From positions 620,001 to 684,000 of the forward strand of contig CADCXD010000007.1 in assembly GCA_902806575.1 (NCBI GenBank): DNA of 64,000 bases. Direction: 5' to 3'. The position numbers and the translations under genes are program-made. This document shows positions 1-10,607 of this stretch, piece by piece. This DNA is from Jackrogersella multiformis (lineage: Eukaryota; Ascomycota; Sordariomycetes; Xylariales; Hypoxylaceae). Each line of letters opens with the position of its first letter. The stretch's first letter is position 1. The notes under the pieces are model-generated. The model was not told the origin of the DNA. It did not search any database and saw only the letters and a list, made by a program, of their open reading frames with translations.

Positions 1-1
1 C

Positions 2-268
2 ATCACCGTCACCAAGCTGCTCGGCGTGTGCGTCCTCGCCTTCACGCGCTCCAAGATCTTCGAGATCTACTACTTCCGCGTGTGGCTCGCGCTCGTCATC
101 TTCGCCGCCACCCACGCCCTCATCTTCCTGCCCGTCGCCCTGTCGCTCGTCGGCGGCGAGGGCTACGTCGACCCCGAAAGCGAGGGCGGGCTCGTCGAGG
201 ACCTAGCCACCAGGCGGTACCGGGCCCTCGTCCCGGACGAAAGCGATTCCGACGACGACGACGAGTAG
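2..268 (+). CDS. NCR1: NPC1/NCR1-type sterol transporter, C-terminal fragment
   Basis: This is the last 88 residues of a gene entering from the left edge; the frame is open from base 2 to the TAG at 266-268. The segment with LAFTRSKIFEIYYFR followed by a hydrophobic helix (LALVIFAATHALIFLPVALS) matches the end of the NPC1 family, where the final transmembrane helix of the RND-like permease half is followed by a short cytosolic tail. Known family role: moving sterol out of the vacuole or late endosome lumen through the limiting membrane. The tail is acidic and ends in DSDSDDDDE, a weakly conserved part of the family. No intron is visible in this stretch. The N-terminal domain, sterol-sensing domain and most of the protein lie outside the window, so only the family is supported. 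Confidence 0.85.
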   Translation: MTVTKLLGVCVLAFTRSKIFEIYYFRVWLALVIFAATHALIFLPVALSLVGGEGYVDPESEGGLVEDLATRRYRALVPDESDSDDDDE

Positions 269-1372
269 ACCGTCGGATGGGACGAAAGGAAGAAATAAAG
301 AAAGAAAGGAAAGGAGGAGCGGAAGCAAGCGGCACGTGTAAGATATAGATAGGATCGGAGACGGCATTCACAGGACCAAGCATGTTCTTTCATTTTTTGG
401 AGTAATAGAGGAATCAGCAAATTGGGTTAACTTTGGATCTCTGTACGTGCCATACGAAGTACAGGTGCAAGACGCTACAGCGGAGCGGCTAATATGTAGA
501 ACAAGAACAGCGCATCAACAGTTTTGTTTTACATCGGTACCTAGGTATCTAACTATCCTCATCCGTCTTGTATCCAATGTGAGCAGCATAGTACGAGTAC
601 TAAAGCAGGTAACTTATAGGGATATACATTATATACTAGCAGGAGGGCAATTCTTCGCCTTCTATAGAAGAAGTATAGTCTGCCACTACCTGGCGCCGTT
701 GCGATAAATCCAATAGTACAAAAGTAGCCTTGCTTAATTAGGTCCGATTCTCCCTCTTCACAGTCCGAGTCGTTGAAGTTAAGGTAGACTTCATCCTCGA
801 GGTACGCTCGATTGTCCCTCTGTCCCTGTCTCACCCAGCGGCATCAATGGCCGCGACGGCGATTAGGTGATAAACCAATAGTACAAAAGGAAATAAATCG
901 GGCCAATCCCGATGGTGAATCTTCAAGGTAGCTAGGAGCTACTAACTCAGACGACATCAGGTATGTTATGAAAACGCTTCATCCCAGCCCTAGACTTCCA
1001 GTTGCTCTCAAATACAGATTAAGAAACAAACAAACAGGTAGCCGGGAGCCCATATTCCAACAGCTCCCCCGATATCAAACGATGCCGCCAAGTCCAGGTG
1101 GGGATGTCATGGACAACCCAGTTGAGAAGAGATGGTCGCGGAGCAAAGCAGTCTTCCACACTATATTCATCGCCGTTATCCCCTCCACGATGCGTGTGTG
1201 AGAGTTTTCATCGAAGAGTCTATGCAGCAAATCTACAGCGCAACCAAGTACCTGGTAAAAGTTCTCGGCTATGCCGTCCATATAGAAGTCGGTGGCCATG
1301 CGTTCCGCAGCCAAAGTCAGGGAACGCCCACGGTGGGCAGATAACGTCGTCGTGAGCATATCGACGAGAGAG
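269..1372. other. Intergenic region with a short direct repeat and a doubtful 94-codon frame
   Basis: The first roughly 150 bases are probably the 3' UTR of the sterol transporter gene. A direct repeat of about 21 bp (gataaaTccaatagtacaaaag, one copy lacking the T) occurs at 703-724 and 869-889. Minus-strand frames here (559-834, and 1075-1359 with a true ATG) are open, but I recognise no family. The 1075-1359 frame starts only 14 bases beyond the stop of the neighbouring minus-strand gene, so it may be its 3' UTR or an unmodelled extra exon. Confidence 0.5.
703..889. repeat. Near-identical 21-22 bp direct repeat flanking about 145 bp
   Basis: The two copies lie at 703-724 and 869-889. They differ only by a single inserted T after the first GATAAA. 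No terminal inverted repeat is seen inside them. This could be an old target-site duplication or a replication slip. Confidence 0.6.
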
Positions 1373-2247
1373 CTACATAAGGAACCATTGCGGGTCGACC
1401 TCCGAGTCAGACTCTTCTGCGTCCTCCATCTCGATTATCTAGCGGTATGTGTTGGTTACCTTCGTAACAAAAGAAAAACTCTTTCCGACGATAATAAAAG
1501 AGAACGACGACTACCACGGGCTCGAGGTCGATCGTTAGCACTCACCGATCCAGCCTCCAACGGTGTATTTGGATCGACTTGTTCCCAGCTAGTCTCAGAG
1601 TCGTCTTCAGAGTCGGGCTCGGAGTCGGTTACCACTTCGTAGCACTCCTGGCCGTTGAACCCTTCCTCGTGTGGTTGGGAGGGTCCCGGTGAAGCGGCAT
1701 CCATTGACACAGGACGGGCCGTCGCCGTAGGGGTCTGATCTCCATCGTCGACCTGACTTCCCCAACTCGGGGGGGCGGGTCCTACGCCCCAGTACTCGGT
1801 TCCTAAGGTGTTGTGCTGAGTGGCAACGCGTTGCTGAAGAATATCGCGTTCTCCGGCCAGCACGCGGGTGCGCTCTCTAGCCCGCTGTCGCTCACGCCTC
1901 ATCTCTTCGACACGAAGGCGGAGCTGCTCGGCCCGCTCCTGAATGTGACGGATCTCATGGGCTCTCGGAGATGAGTGAATCAAAGATGGGGAAGGAGGAG
2001 GTGGTGGAGGAGGGGGGTTGGTGGGACCAGAGGGACCCGAACACCTGGCGCGGTAGTGTAGATAACGGCAGTAGCGGCAGCGAGTTCCGGGACGGAATGT
2101 GCGCGTCCCACTGCAGAAGTGAGCAGGAACTCTGTTGTCAGGCAGAGTCTCAGGCATGGGCTCCTGAGCGTGCTGTGAGGGTGAACCCGAGCCTGGGTGG
2201 AGAGCTTGATCACTACCACTCATTTTGATTACGGAGTCAGAGTACAA
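1373..2247 (-). CDS. Unrecognised protein with zinc-knuckle-like motif and coiled coil
   Basis: I do not recognise the family. Proposed exons are 1546-2247 and 1373-1438, about 255 residues. The intron at 1439-1545 has a GTGAGT donor and a CTAG acceptor and joins in phase 0. Splicing matters: without it the frame runs into a basic, unrelated tail, whereas with it the protein ends in an acidic stretch (MEDAEESDSEVDPQWFLM). Residues 57-69 hold C-x2-C-x3-H-x4-C, one residue short of the CCHC knuckle spacing, with another Cys at 45. A run of nine prolines with serines follows, then a highly charged helix of about 45 residues rich in R and E, likely a coiled coil, and a second acidic region near residue 210. 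Start could be Met1 or Met9. A nucleic-acid-binding or Gag-derived origin is conceivable but unproved. It borders an AT-rich island. Confidence 0.5.
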
Positions 2248-5086
2248 GCGACTGCTTCTCTGGTATTCTCTGGGAGGGTTGCGTGTGGTATAGAGGCTGG
2301 TAGGTAACGATGGCGGTAATAAGGAGTTCTACAAGTGGCAAGTAGAAGCACAACAGAAAATCGATGAGGAAAAAGAAGAAATGCTACTGGTACAGTAGAC
2401 CGAGCGTGATGCCAGAGAACATAAGAGGTATTGTGTTATTTTAAGATCCGATTTGTAGAATTCCTTTGGTCATATTTAGTTGTTAGCTTTTGGCTCTTCC
2501 TCAGTTCTTACTTCTTTGGTTGCTGACCTAGTACGTCGTTTGTGATGTCGCATACGACGGAGATGATGACGATGGCGGCGAGGATAAGGATGTTTAAGAC
2601 CAGAAAGAATGTGACGGTGATTAGAAAGAGTAATATGAACTGACAGTACTCCCAAGACATTTACCGGTAAGCCTAACCTAGTAACTAGAGAGAATGTGTT
2701 ATGTTATAGAAAGCGGTAGAAAGAGAGAAATAGAGGTAGAAGATATTTTTTTGATATTTTCTTGGAGGTTAAGGACTTAGAAGATATGATGGAGAAAAGA
2801 GGAGAGAACAGGTATGGATGAGTTCCGTGCTGAGAAACACATACACAAGCAGTCCCCATGGGGAGTTTATATATATATATAGCTACCTAGGTACCTACCT
2901 AGTAGGCATCAACCGCAAAACACCCAAAGCTTGCGAGGCTGAAGAAATAACCACCCACTGTTTATATACCTAGGTAGGTACTAGGTAGTTAGTAAGGTCA
3001 TGAACAAGATCCATAGCGTGGAACCTTAAGTGAACTCTATCTTTGCTGCATATATTGACCTTATATACCTATAAGGATATACGTTAATTATAACTCACCT
3101 GTTTACTAGGCCACCGGCTATTTATGAGGTGATTTTACACATGATATATAGTTTAACTACATTATAACTATTTGACATAATTACCTTAAGCCTTTACTTC
3201 CTCTCCTCGTTAACGCCTCACACACTTGGATATTTTGTACCTAGGTGGATTATAAAGGGTGTGAAGACAACTACTAGTTACCTAAGATATAATACCTTGA
3301 GAGAGGCTATACACTTTAAACACCACATGTGAGACGCAGAAAGCCGAAGTTATTTAGGTCCAAGATTTTCATCATTAATAAAATTTCATACAATACCTAA
3401 GTAGTTTACAAGCTATAATTTCCTATAACTTTACTTCGCCCCCTTTTTATGTTAACTTACTTTTCTAAGACATGAAGCCTACCTTGGTACCTAAGACAGT
3501 TCAATTTATGACTAATTTCAATGAAGGTTACGATTATTCCCATTAATTAATCGTAAAATGAGGCGAAGAAAAAGATACCTAGGTTACAAAAATAAATTCT
3601 TAGCAAAAGACTTAACGCTGCAAAGCTTATAAGTGTTAATAACATAAGAATTAAGACAGGAATCGAACTCAAAGCAAAGCCCTTGCTAACAAATGAGTCA
3701 TAAAAACATAGGAAATATCATTTCCTAGGTCAAGTCAATGTGAATAAGTGTAGTGGCAAGCCTTAACTTTGACTATTTGAGTTGTTTTTAATAGAAAGGA
3801 AGAAAAAAAGGAGAAAGACATACTCTAAATAGGCAAATAACAATAAAAGGGGCTAAACTAACTAACATTCATCCAAGTTGGTGACTCTAACCTTAAGCCT
3901 ACTTAGGTATCTTCATATAACTTAGACACTTTACTTTCCACCATACTAATAAGGTAAATAACTTAAAGCACTAGATAATTACCCAACCCTTTTGTGGTAT
4001 TGTTTTCAAAACATCCAACTACACACAAAGGCGCAAACAAGGTAAACATGGTATATGCAAACCATTACCGGATAAACGGAGTGAAAGGTATCTATTACGT
4101 ACCTACCTAGGCTTGGGGGAGATCACCGGCTATGCGGCTAGATCCTATTTCCTCCCTTAGTCACTTAGATAGATAGGGATATGGAAACCACTCACGTATC
4201 CATTGCTTACACATCTTGAAAAATAAAATAAAATAAAAGTTGTTCAAATCTCTGATTATTTAGACCTAAATTAGATACGCAATAGGGAAAGTGCTTCGTA
4301 TTGGACTTCTCCAAAACGTTACCTCCTAAATCAAAAAGGGAGGTAGTTTTTTTACCATAACGAGATGCGAGACACTACAGCCAATCAGACAAAAGTCGCC
4401 TCTGAAGCCGGGAAAAACTGGCAATTAACACGGGATACCGTCTTCGGCAAAATGTATATGTAGTGGGACAATGGGGACCGACGGTCGACCCAATGCGTTA
4501 AGATTACGCCTATGTACACTCTATATGTGTAAGGAGGATGGATATCATCTCTAACCGCTGATAATAGTAATAATAGTAATAATAATACGACGTAAATTCC
4601 CACGTCCCAAATAAAAGGAGAGAAGAGGAGCAAGCTCAAGTTAGTAATGGGATAGTGTATTGAGGCCGCCTAAAAAGCTTTTCAACTTCCACTAGTACAA
4701 GGTACCTACGTACCTACGTACTCATAGACGGGCACTTACTCCAAACCGGAATTACGAATGGAGGCTGGGTGGTGTGGGGGGAGAGTCACAGACAAAACCC
4801 CTCTTATCCTGCCCCTCATCCGTTTTCTGGCTGACTAGAACTGGGCCCCTGCCGCCGGCTCATAGACGGCAATACGTCCCGCAACTCGAGATTCCGCGGG
4901 TTGGATTATGAGGTTTGAGAGCATCTCGTGTACTGCTGTGTAATTTTTCTGTACAGAATGCTGGAAAAGGAAGAAACAAGTTGTGGCATTTTGCGCAACC
5001 CCTAAAACCCGGATCTTCCTAGAGTTTGCGGCTATGACGTAGTTGTAGACCAAAGGTGAATATACAAGTTGTAAGTTGGTAATGCT
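2248..5086. other. AT-rich gene-free island
   Basis: From about 2.25 to 4.4 kb the base composition is clearly more AT-rich than the genic DNA. It has frequent stops in all frames and many small TA-rich words. Exact ACCTAGGT palindromes lie at 2885, 2968, 3239 and 3577. Short AC-, TAA- and ATA-rich tracts are present near 4565-4590. No gene, tRNA or recognisable transposase remnant was found. The composition would fit an old, mutated repeat, but that is inference. Confidence 0.6.
2885..2975. repeat. ACCTAGGT palindrome pair in the AT-rich island
   Basis: Exact copies start at 2885 and 2968. Both are extended by GTA or TACC units (ctacctaggtacctacc and tacctaggtaggta). They belong to the dispersed family recorded over the whole window. 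Confidence 0.8.
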
Positions 5087-6274
5087 TTAGTTAGTTGCTC
5101 GTTGCTTGTCTTTGTTCTTCGACTTTGCCTCACCGTCATCTGTGTATAGTCTGTTTTGGTCGATATACTGGATGACGGATGACGGAATCAGATATTGTAC
5201 ACTCATGCTATTGCATCCGGGTTAGTTAACGGTATATAGAGAATACGGGTATATACTTACTCGCGCCTAAGGAATAACCTGATCTTAGTGCTGCTCACGT
5301 TATTTTGTATCATTTGTGCAATAACGTGAATGTTGTCTTCCCACTGCTTTAGGTTGGCTAGAGCTTCGTCCATATCCGTTCCGCTTCTTTCGACGATCAT
5401 AGCCCCGTAGTTGCCTAAGATATGATCGAGATCCTTCTCAGCCCAGACACCAGGCGTAGACATAGTACCGATGAGGTCTGCGCCCGCTAATAGCATGATC
5501 TTGACCGGCCTTCGAGTTTCGCCATCCGCAGCTAGAACACCATTGCGGGTGTGGTTGATCTCGTATTCAAAGTGCTATAGTGTCAAGTTAGTGACTGGTT
5601 ATTGAGATTATCGAATAAAGAGTCCGAGGGTCATTTTCAATAGACTATTCGTGGCCCCAAGAATCGATCCAAGCAACTAAAAGAAGTTTAAAGTATGATA
5701 CTCACGTCTAGCACTTTCGCAGTTGGCATGTAATCAGGTTGAAGGGCTTCCCACGGATCAACCATCAGCCAACTTGACGTATCTTCTGCTGCTAATTCGC
5801 ACATGCGCATCCTGTTGTATAATTGCGTATTAGACAATCAATTATCCCGAAACAATAGGTGGTAGATCCATGGAAAGGCGCCGAGAAACCGCGCAGTTAA
5901 TTACTTGCCTGTGACGAGCCTCCGCCAACCCAGCCTTTTTGTATGCGTCGCTCACTGGTGATAGATCTAAGGACGCATTAGATCATGTGCTTTACTGTAT
6001 ATGGTTTTGTAATATATGGTATAATATAGTGATAGGACTTACAGCCCCCGACAACCTCGTACTGGGTATTTATGCGGGCGTAGTCGTTGGCCATCTCGAA
6101 CATGCGGAGATGGAGATAGGTGATGGGCGAGAAACTGCCGCAAGCGACGAGTACTAGAGGAGTGCGTTCCGGGTCTGTTTGTTGTCGCAGTAGTCGGTGG
6201 GCTGGGAATGTGTAGTTTTCAAGCGTCATAGCCGATGCTGCCAGCGGCGCTGGCCCCGCGGTCTCGTTCGTCAT
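5087..6274 (-). CDS. NMA1: Nicotinamide/nicotinate mononucleotide adenylyltransferase
   Basis: This enzyme transfers AMP from ATP to NMN or NaMN, the final adenylylation in NAD+ synthesis, in nucleus or cytosol. Five exons give 276 residues: 6043-6274, 5909-5966, 5706-5811, 5261-5574 and 5087-5207; every phase fits. The nucleotidyltransferase signature GSFSPITYLH is at residues 46-55 and the second signature VSSTKIR at 225-231. Conserved blocks between them include YLSPVSDAYKKAGLA, TSSWLMVDPWEALQP and LLAGADLIGTM. The second intron appears to start with GC (donor GCAAGT at 5908-5903), a GC-AG intron; the others are GT-AG. The C-terminus ends in a basic tail (KSKNKDKQRATN). The protein is shorter than yeast Nma1 because it lacks the long N-terminal extension. 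Family identity is secure; NMN versus NaMN preference cannot be read from sequence. Confidence 0.95.
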
Positions 6275-7838
6275 CGCGGTTGAGCGGTATTAGGGCGCTC
6301 ACTATTTAATTGCGAATAAGGTGGGAGTGCAGAGGTTGAGGTAGGTATAATGGAGACGGCGCAAGTGATCAATTAAAGGAGGCAATAGTTGGAATTATAG
6401 TTTCTTTGTGTAGGTATTTGTAGTTGTAGTCGGTTAAGAATAGGAAGTTGATCAAAGGCAACCTTGGAAGTCTGAGTGCCAAGTGGGCCTGCCTGGGATC
6501 AAATGTGCTGAGTGAATGTACTGTACTTGTGACTTTACACCATTGAGACCTAGAAGGGTCCAGCAAAGTTTAGCTACGGCCGTGGTCGGCGGTAGCTGAC
6601 TTAATAGCCAGGGACTAAAAAGCTTCCAAGGTTGCTTCGCCTTTGCATTTGTACATTAGGTACCTTAGGTAGTAAGTCAGTCGCTTTCTGTTAGTACAAA
6701 GCTGTTAAGTAGGTACCTAGGTAGGTAGGCACATTCCAAGATTATAGTTGAGCATTATTCTCAGATACCTATCGGGTTACTATTATGAATTATTAGGTGC
6801 ATAATGACTTCTACAGTATTATAATCTTACAGTCTTAAATCCTAAACTTAAAACTAAACTGATTTGGCTAAACCGTCACTACCTAGGTATGTAACTGTAC
6901 AATACATATAATCAGTTGTCATGTCGTTCTGCAATACATAATTGGAATTATGAAATACAGCATGTATATATTACTTCCTCATATACGTATGTGCCTACCT
7001 AGGTAGGTAGGCTCGGTTAACAACTAACGGCAACAAACCGGACTAGGTACCTAGGTAGTCTCTGCTTCATTGCTTAGGAGGTTCGTCTCAGCCCCTCTCG
7101 GTTGTGTCGGATTTGTATCTGGCACAGTGGATTTCGCGGGGTGAGCCAAATACCTACCCAGATGAGGTTGGTAATATTCTCAATATTCTCACACTGTCAC
7201 GCAATGCCGATTACGTATCATAACTTACATACCAGCATGCTCAAGGAATGCCATGTGTCTCTTACATTGTGGGACGTAATCGCCCTTGTAGTGGAAATTA
7301 TAATTGTGTTTGGTTTGAAGGGTCTTTCTTAGTTCTTGGTTCCAATATTTACACTTATTAGGGGCAGTCTAATTGATTCAATTGACTTACTAATCTAGAC
7401 CACCGACCAGGTAGTTTAGATGTTGTTCTTGCTGTATCTAGAGACTAGAACTACCAATTAAGTCTAACCAAACACCAGTTTAAGCTATCCTATGCCATCT
7501 ACACCAAAGCCAAATGTTGCTTTGTCCAGACTCTAACCTAGTTCAGCGTTATCCTATCCACATACATAGTATAACCACATAAGCCATCGGAAGGAAAGAA
7601 GTGGCATGCACCCCTTGGATAGCAAGGACGAATCCGGGTGGAAACATCAACTCCTCAAGATTTCCATTACATGGCCGCCAAAACAATAGATCGTCGAAGT
7701 CCCTGTGATCACCCGCCTTGAAACGCCGCCAATGTTCTCCTGTATGGTCTGTACTCTGTACCAAAGACTCGAGGCTTGTGCATGCCGTCAAACACATTAG
7801 AGGCCCAGCACATGTGAGATGACCCATAGCTGCAACCA
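6275..7838. other. Intergenic, palindrome-rich
   Basis: This region holds the NMN adenylyltransferase promoter on one side and the 3' flank of the Smr-domain gene on the other. ACCTAGGT copies lie at 6715, 6881, 6997 and 7049. The frames open here (for example 7102-7332 plus) show no recognisable protein. Confidence 0.6.
6715..7056. repeat. Cluster of four ACCTAGGT palindromes
   Basis: Exact copies start at 6715, 6881, 6997 and 7049, each embedded in TAGG/CCTA runs such as cctacctaggtaggtagg. This is one of the densest clusters in the window and it lies wholly between genes. Confidence 0.85.
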
Positions 7839-9804
7839 CTACCTTCTGCCCGTGACGAGGTACGATCCGGTCAATACCTCTACCTTCCACCCATCTGCGA
7901 CGAGTGCCTTGAACACGTTGCTGCGCAATCGCGATTTTCCATCTGAGCTGTGCCTACCAAGGCCAGTAACGACGACAATCCCCTGCTTCGCCTTCCGCGC
8001 CCGCTCCTCCTGTCCGAGTCCATTCCACCACTTCCACACCCTGTCGAGAGCAATGTCGATGCCATCCTGCACCGTGACGCCGTGGAGATCGATCATGTCC
8101 TTCGTGCTTTTTTGGTCGACCAAGTAGTTAGCCTCGATGCTGCTAGCTTGGCGGAACCTTGCGGCTTGCTCGCGGGCGCGGTCCGCGTAGAATGCACCAG
8201 CTTGTCTAAATAGAGGGTCAGAGTTGCCTTTCTTGAAGGCAGCTGCAGCTGAATTAAATGAATGGTTTCTAAACCCGGCAAGTGCTTTTGAGGCTTCTGC
8301 AGCCGCCTCCAGGCTTGTTGGCTGATTGGAGGTCCGTAGAGGCGAAACAGTTGCCGCCGCCCGCATGTTTGTAGGGGACTTCGGCAGTTGGGGTTCAGAA
8401 GCGATTACTTCCGAATCAGACGCCACCAAACTATATGGTACATCGTATTTCAAGTATGATGGCCTCTCGAAGTGATCTGCTAGCATTCGGATGACGTCTA
8501 TAGCATCATTCCGCGTAAGGGAGACTTCGAAGGCCGCCTCAACATATTCGTGAGGTACCCATGTATATTTTTTCATCTGTTGCTGGGTGTCGGATAGCAA
8601 ATAAGGATCTGACGGTGACAACTTCAACGCAATGTAGTTGTTTAAAATCTCGACCACCGTCGCTCCAGGGGAGGTATTATGCCGGTGGTAGATGCTCATT
8701 ACCTCCGGGGTGGTTAGATTGAGCTTATCGGATATAAACGTAACGTGTTCTAAGAAAGCATCAGTTATAAACCATCTTCACAACTAGCGGCTTTATCATA
8801 AATTCTAAGATTCTCACCAGTCTGTCCCAGGTCACTATTGATTTCCTCAGATGGATTTTCTAAAGTAGTAGCTTTAGGTGGCACCACTTTGGTTCTCTTC
8901 TTCTTTCCTTTTTTCTTTTTCTTATTAAAGGCGTTATTATCATCAGATACAAAGAAGCCATCAACACCCTTAGGGCGCTGGCCTGTCTGCTCGAGCCATT
9001 GAAGGTTTAGGAGTTCGTCCATAGCGATATTTGCGTCACCCTTCGACTTCTGCAGAGTTAACTTTACATCGATGAGCTTAAGCGAGACAAACATCTCCGC
9101 AAGTTGATGTTCCTTCTCATCATCGTTTAACCCGTCGAATATATCGACTTGAAGGAATCTAGGGGTCTCTCGCGAAGATACTTTCGACGATCTTGAAGAT
9201 ACAAGGCTCGGGGGGATAGAACTTTCCGTCGTGGCAGTAAAGCTGCCGACGCTCTTAACATCGCTGCTAGTTGCCCCAGCAGGATCTACATCCTCGCCTT
9301 GGTTCGAAGAATTGATGTTTATAATATCATTGATGCCGAGGCCGCTAGGATTGAAACCAGTGGCTTCCTCTGCTACCACATCCTTAGAAATAGTCAAGAG
9401 AATTTGCCGCACGGCAGCGAATTCATCAGGGTTCTCCAAGTTATAGTCGTTGGAGATAGAGATAATGATGGCCTCATCCAGAAGCGACTGGAACTCGTCC
9501 TTGGCCCTTAGGTTAGCGGATTACAAATTGAACGGCATATATAAAGCGGCGAGTCTGTGAAATGGTATGGAGTTGTGATTTATGATTGCTATGAAGTTGT
9601 GGATATATTTGACTAGCCATGACTAGCCATAAATATTATAATAGATGATGCTGACTCGGCATAAGTCAGTAGGCTCAGGTTAATGTCCCGACAACTGATA
9701 ATAGGAGTTGTGCGCATGCAAAACCGAGACGGAAGACTGATGCGTGGGATTTTGCGAATATGATGATATCAACTTACAATCAATTTGTTGCTTGGGTCTT
9801 CCAT
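7839..9804 (-). CDS. CUE2: CUE2-like protein with DUF1771 and Smr endonuclease domains
   Basis: Smr-domain proteins of the Cue2 family cleave mRNA at stalled, collided ribosomes in no-go decay. Proposed exons are 9778-9804, 8818-9499 and 7839-8749, giving 539 residues. The first exon encodes only nine residues (MEDPSNKLI) and ends at a GTAAGT. The acceptor chosen at 9500 restores the frame and yields the usual N-terminal block DEFQSLLDEAIIISISNDYNL. The second intron (8750-8817) has a CTGAT branch and TTCTTAG acceptor and removes an in-frame stop. DUF1771 lies at about residues 401-453 (AAAAFKKGNSDPLFRQAGAFY). The Smr domain at about 455-539 contains IDLHG and TGLGRHSSDGKSRLR, the conserved catalytic and RNA-contact motifs. 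A lysine-rich stretch near residue 195 could be a nuclear signal. Length exceeds yeast Cue2 (443) through a low-complexity middle. The yeast symbol is used for the family, not as proof of orthology. Confidence 0.88.
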
Positions 9805-10607
9805 ATTATGTTAGGTGCCTAGGAGTCGGTAGTCTTTGTCGTAAAACTGAATCCTTAACATCCATATCTCAAATCATGCTATAGGCATATTTTATAGTGG
9901 GAAAAACCGAGAGAGACTGGAACTGTAGAGCCAAAAACCTCGATTATGTCGTCGACGCATTATAAATAATTTATGGGAACTTGGCGGGTGTTGACTGGAT
10001 GCTGGATGCTGGATGTAAGATGTTGTTGGATGAATCACTTGTTTGTTGTAAACAGGAAGAACGGGATGGGATGATGTGGACAAATTGAAACGGGAGGGCG
10101 AACAAACTCTCATTGGTGCGCTGATTTGTGTGTGACGGTAAGTGCCCTTCTGCTCGGGCAACTACGTAGGCGGTACGCTCTAGCTAATTTACGGGCCGGC
10201 ACTAAGATCTTCATTGGCCCATTGGCCCATTGTATGGATATATGCACATATGTACATACCTAACCTAGGTACCTATCACCTCAAGGTTACAGTGCCTTAC
10301 ACTAGTGTAGTAGCGTTAGGAAGTCTCGCCACACATACACAGATACCTACCCTAGATAACTCATATCTTGGTATCTAATCTTTTTAACTTCGAGATGAGA
10401 TCTGAAATCTAGATAGAATCATGTAGCAGCGTAGATCATCATAGTTCCTATCCAGCTGCTACCTAACCCAACTCGATCTTTAATGTAACCACCCAAATAC
10501 CTACGTAAAACTCCAACCCGCCTGCTCGCTATGAGATATCTACTCAGTTATATAAGTGATAATAATGATAATACACCGTATAGCATGGGAGGAAGCCAAT
10601 GTTTTAC
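9805..10607. other. Intergenic between two minus-strand genes
   Basis: This contains the promoter of the Smr-domain gene and the 3' flank of the NAPE-PLD-like gene. One ACCTAGGT copy is at 10263. The 9892-10161 minus frame has no family resemblance. Nothing else seen. Confidence 0.6.

Noticed and set aside
559..834. Minus frame with an acidic patch resembling the tail of the 1373-2247 gene
   Set aside because: The resemblance is only shared acidity; no alignable blocks, no splice support.
3640..3720. tRNA-like reverse strand signal (gaatcgaactc)
   Set aside because: A B-box-like word is present, but no acceptor stem, T-stem or D-arm pairing could be built around it.
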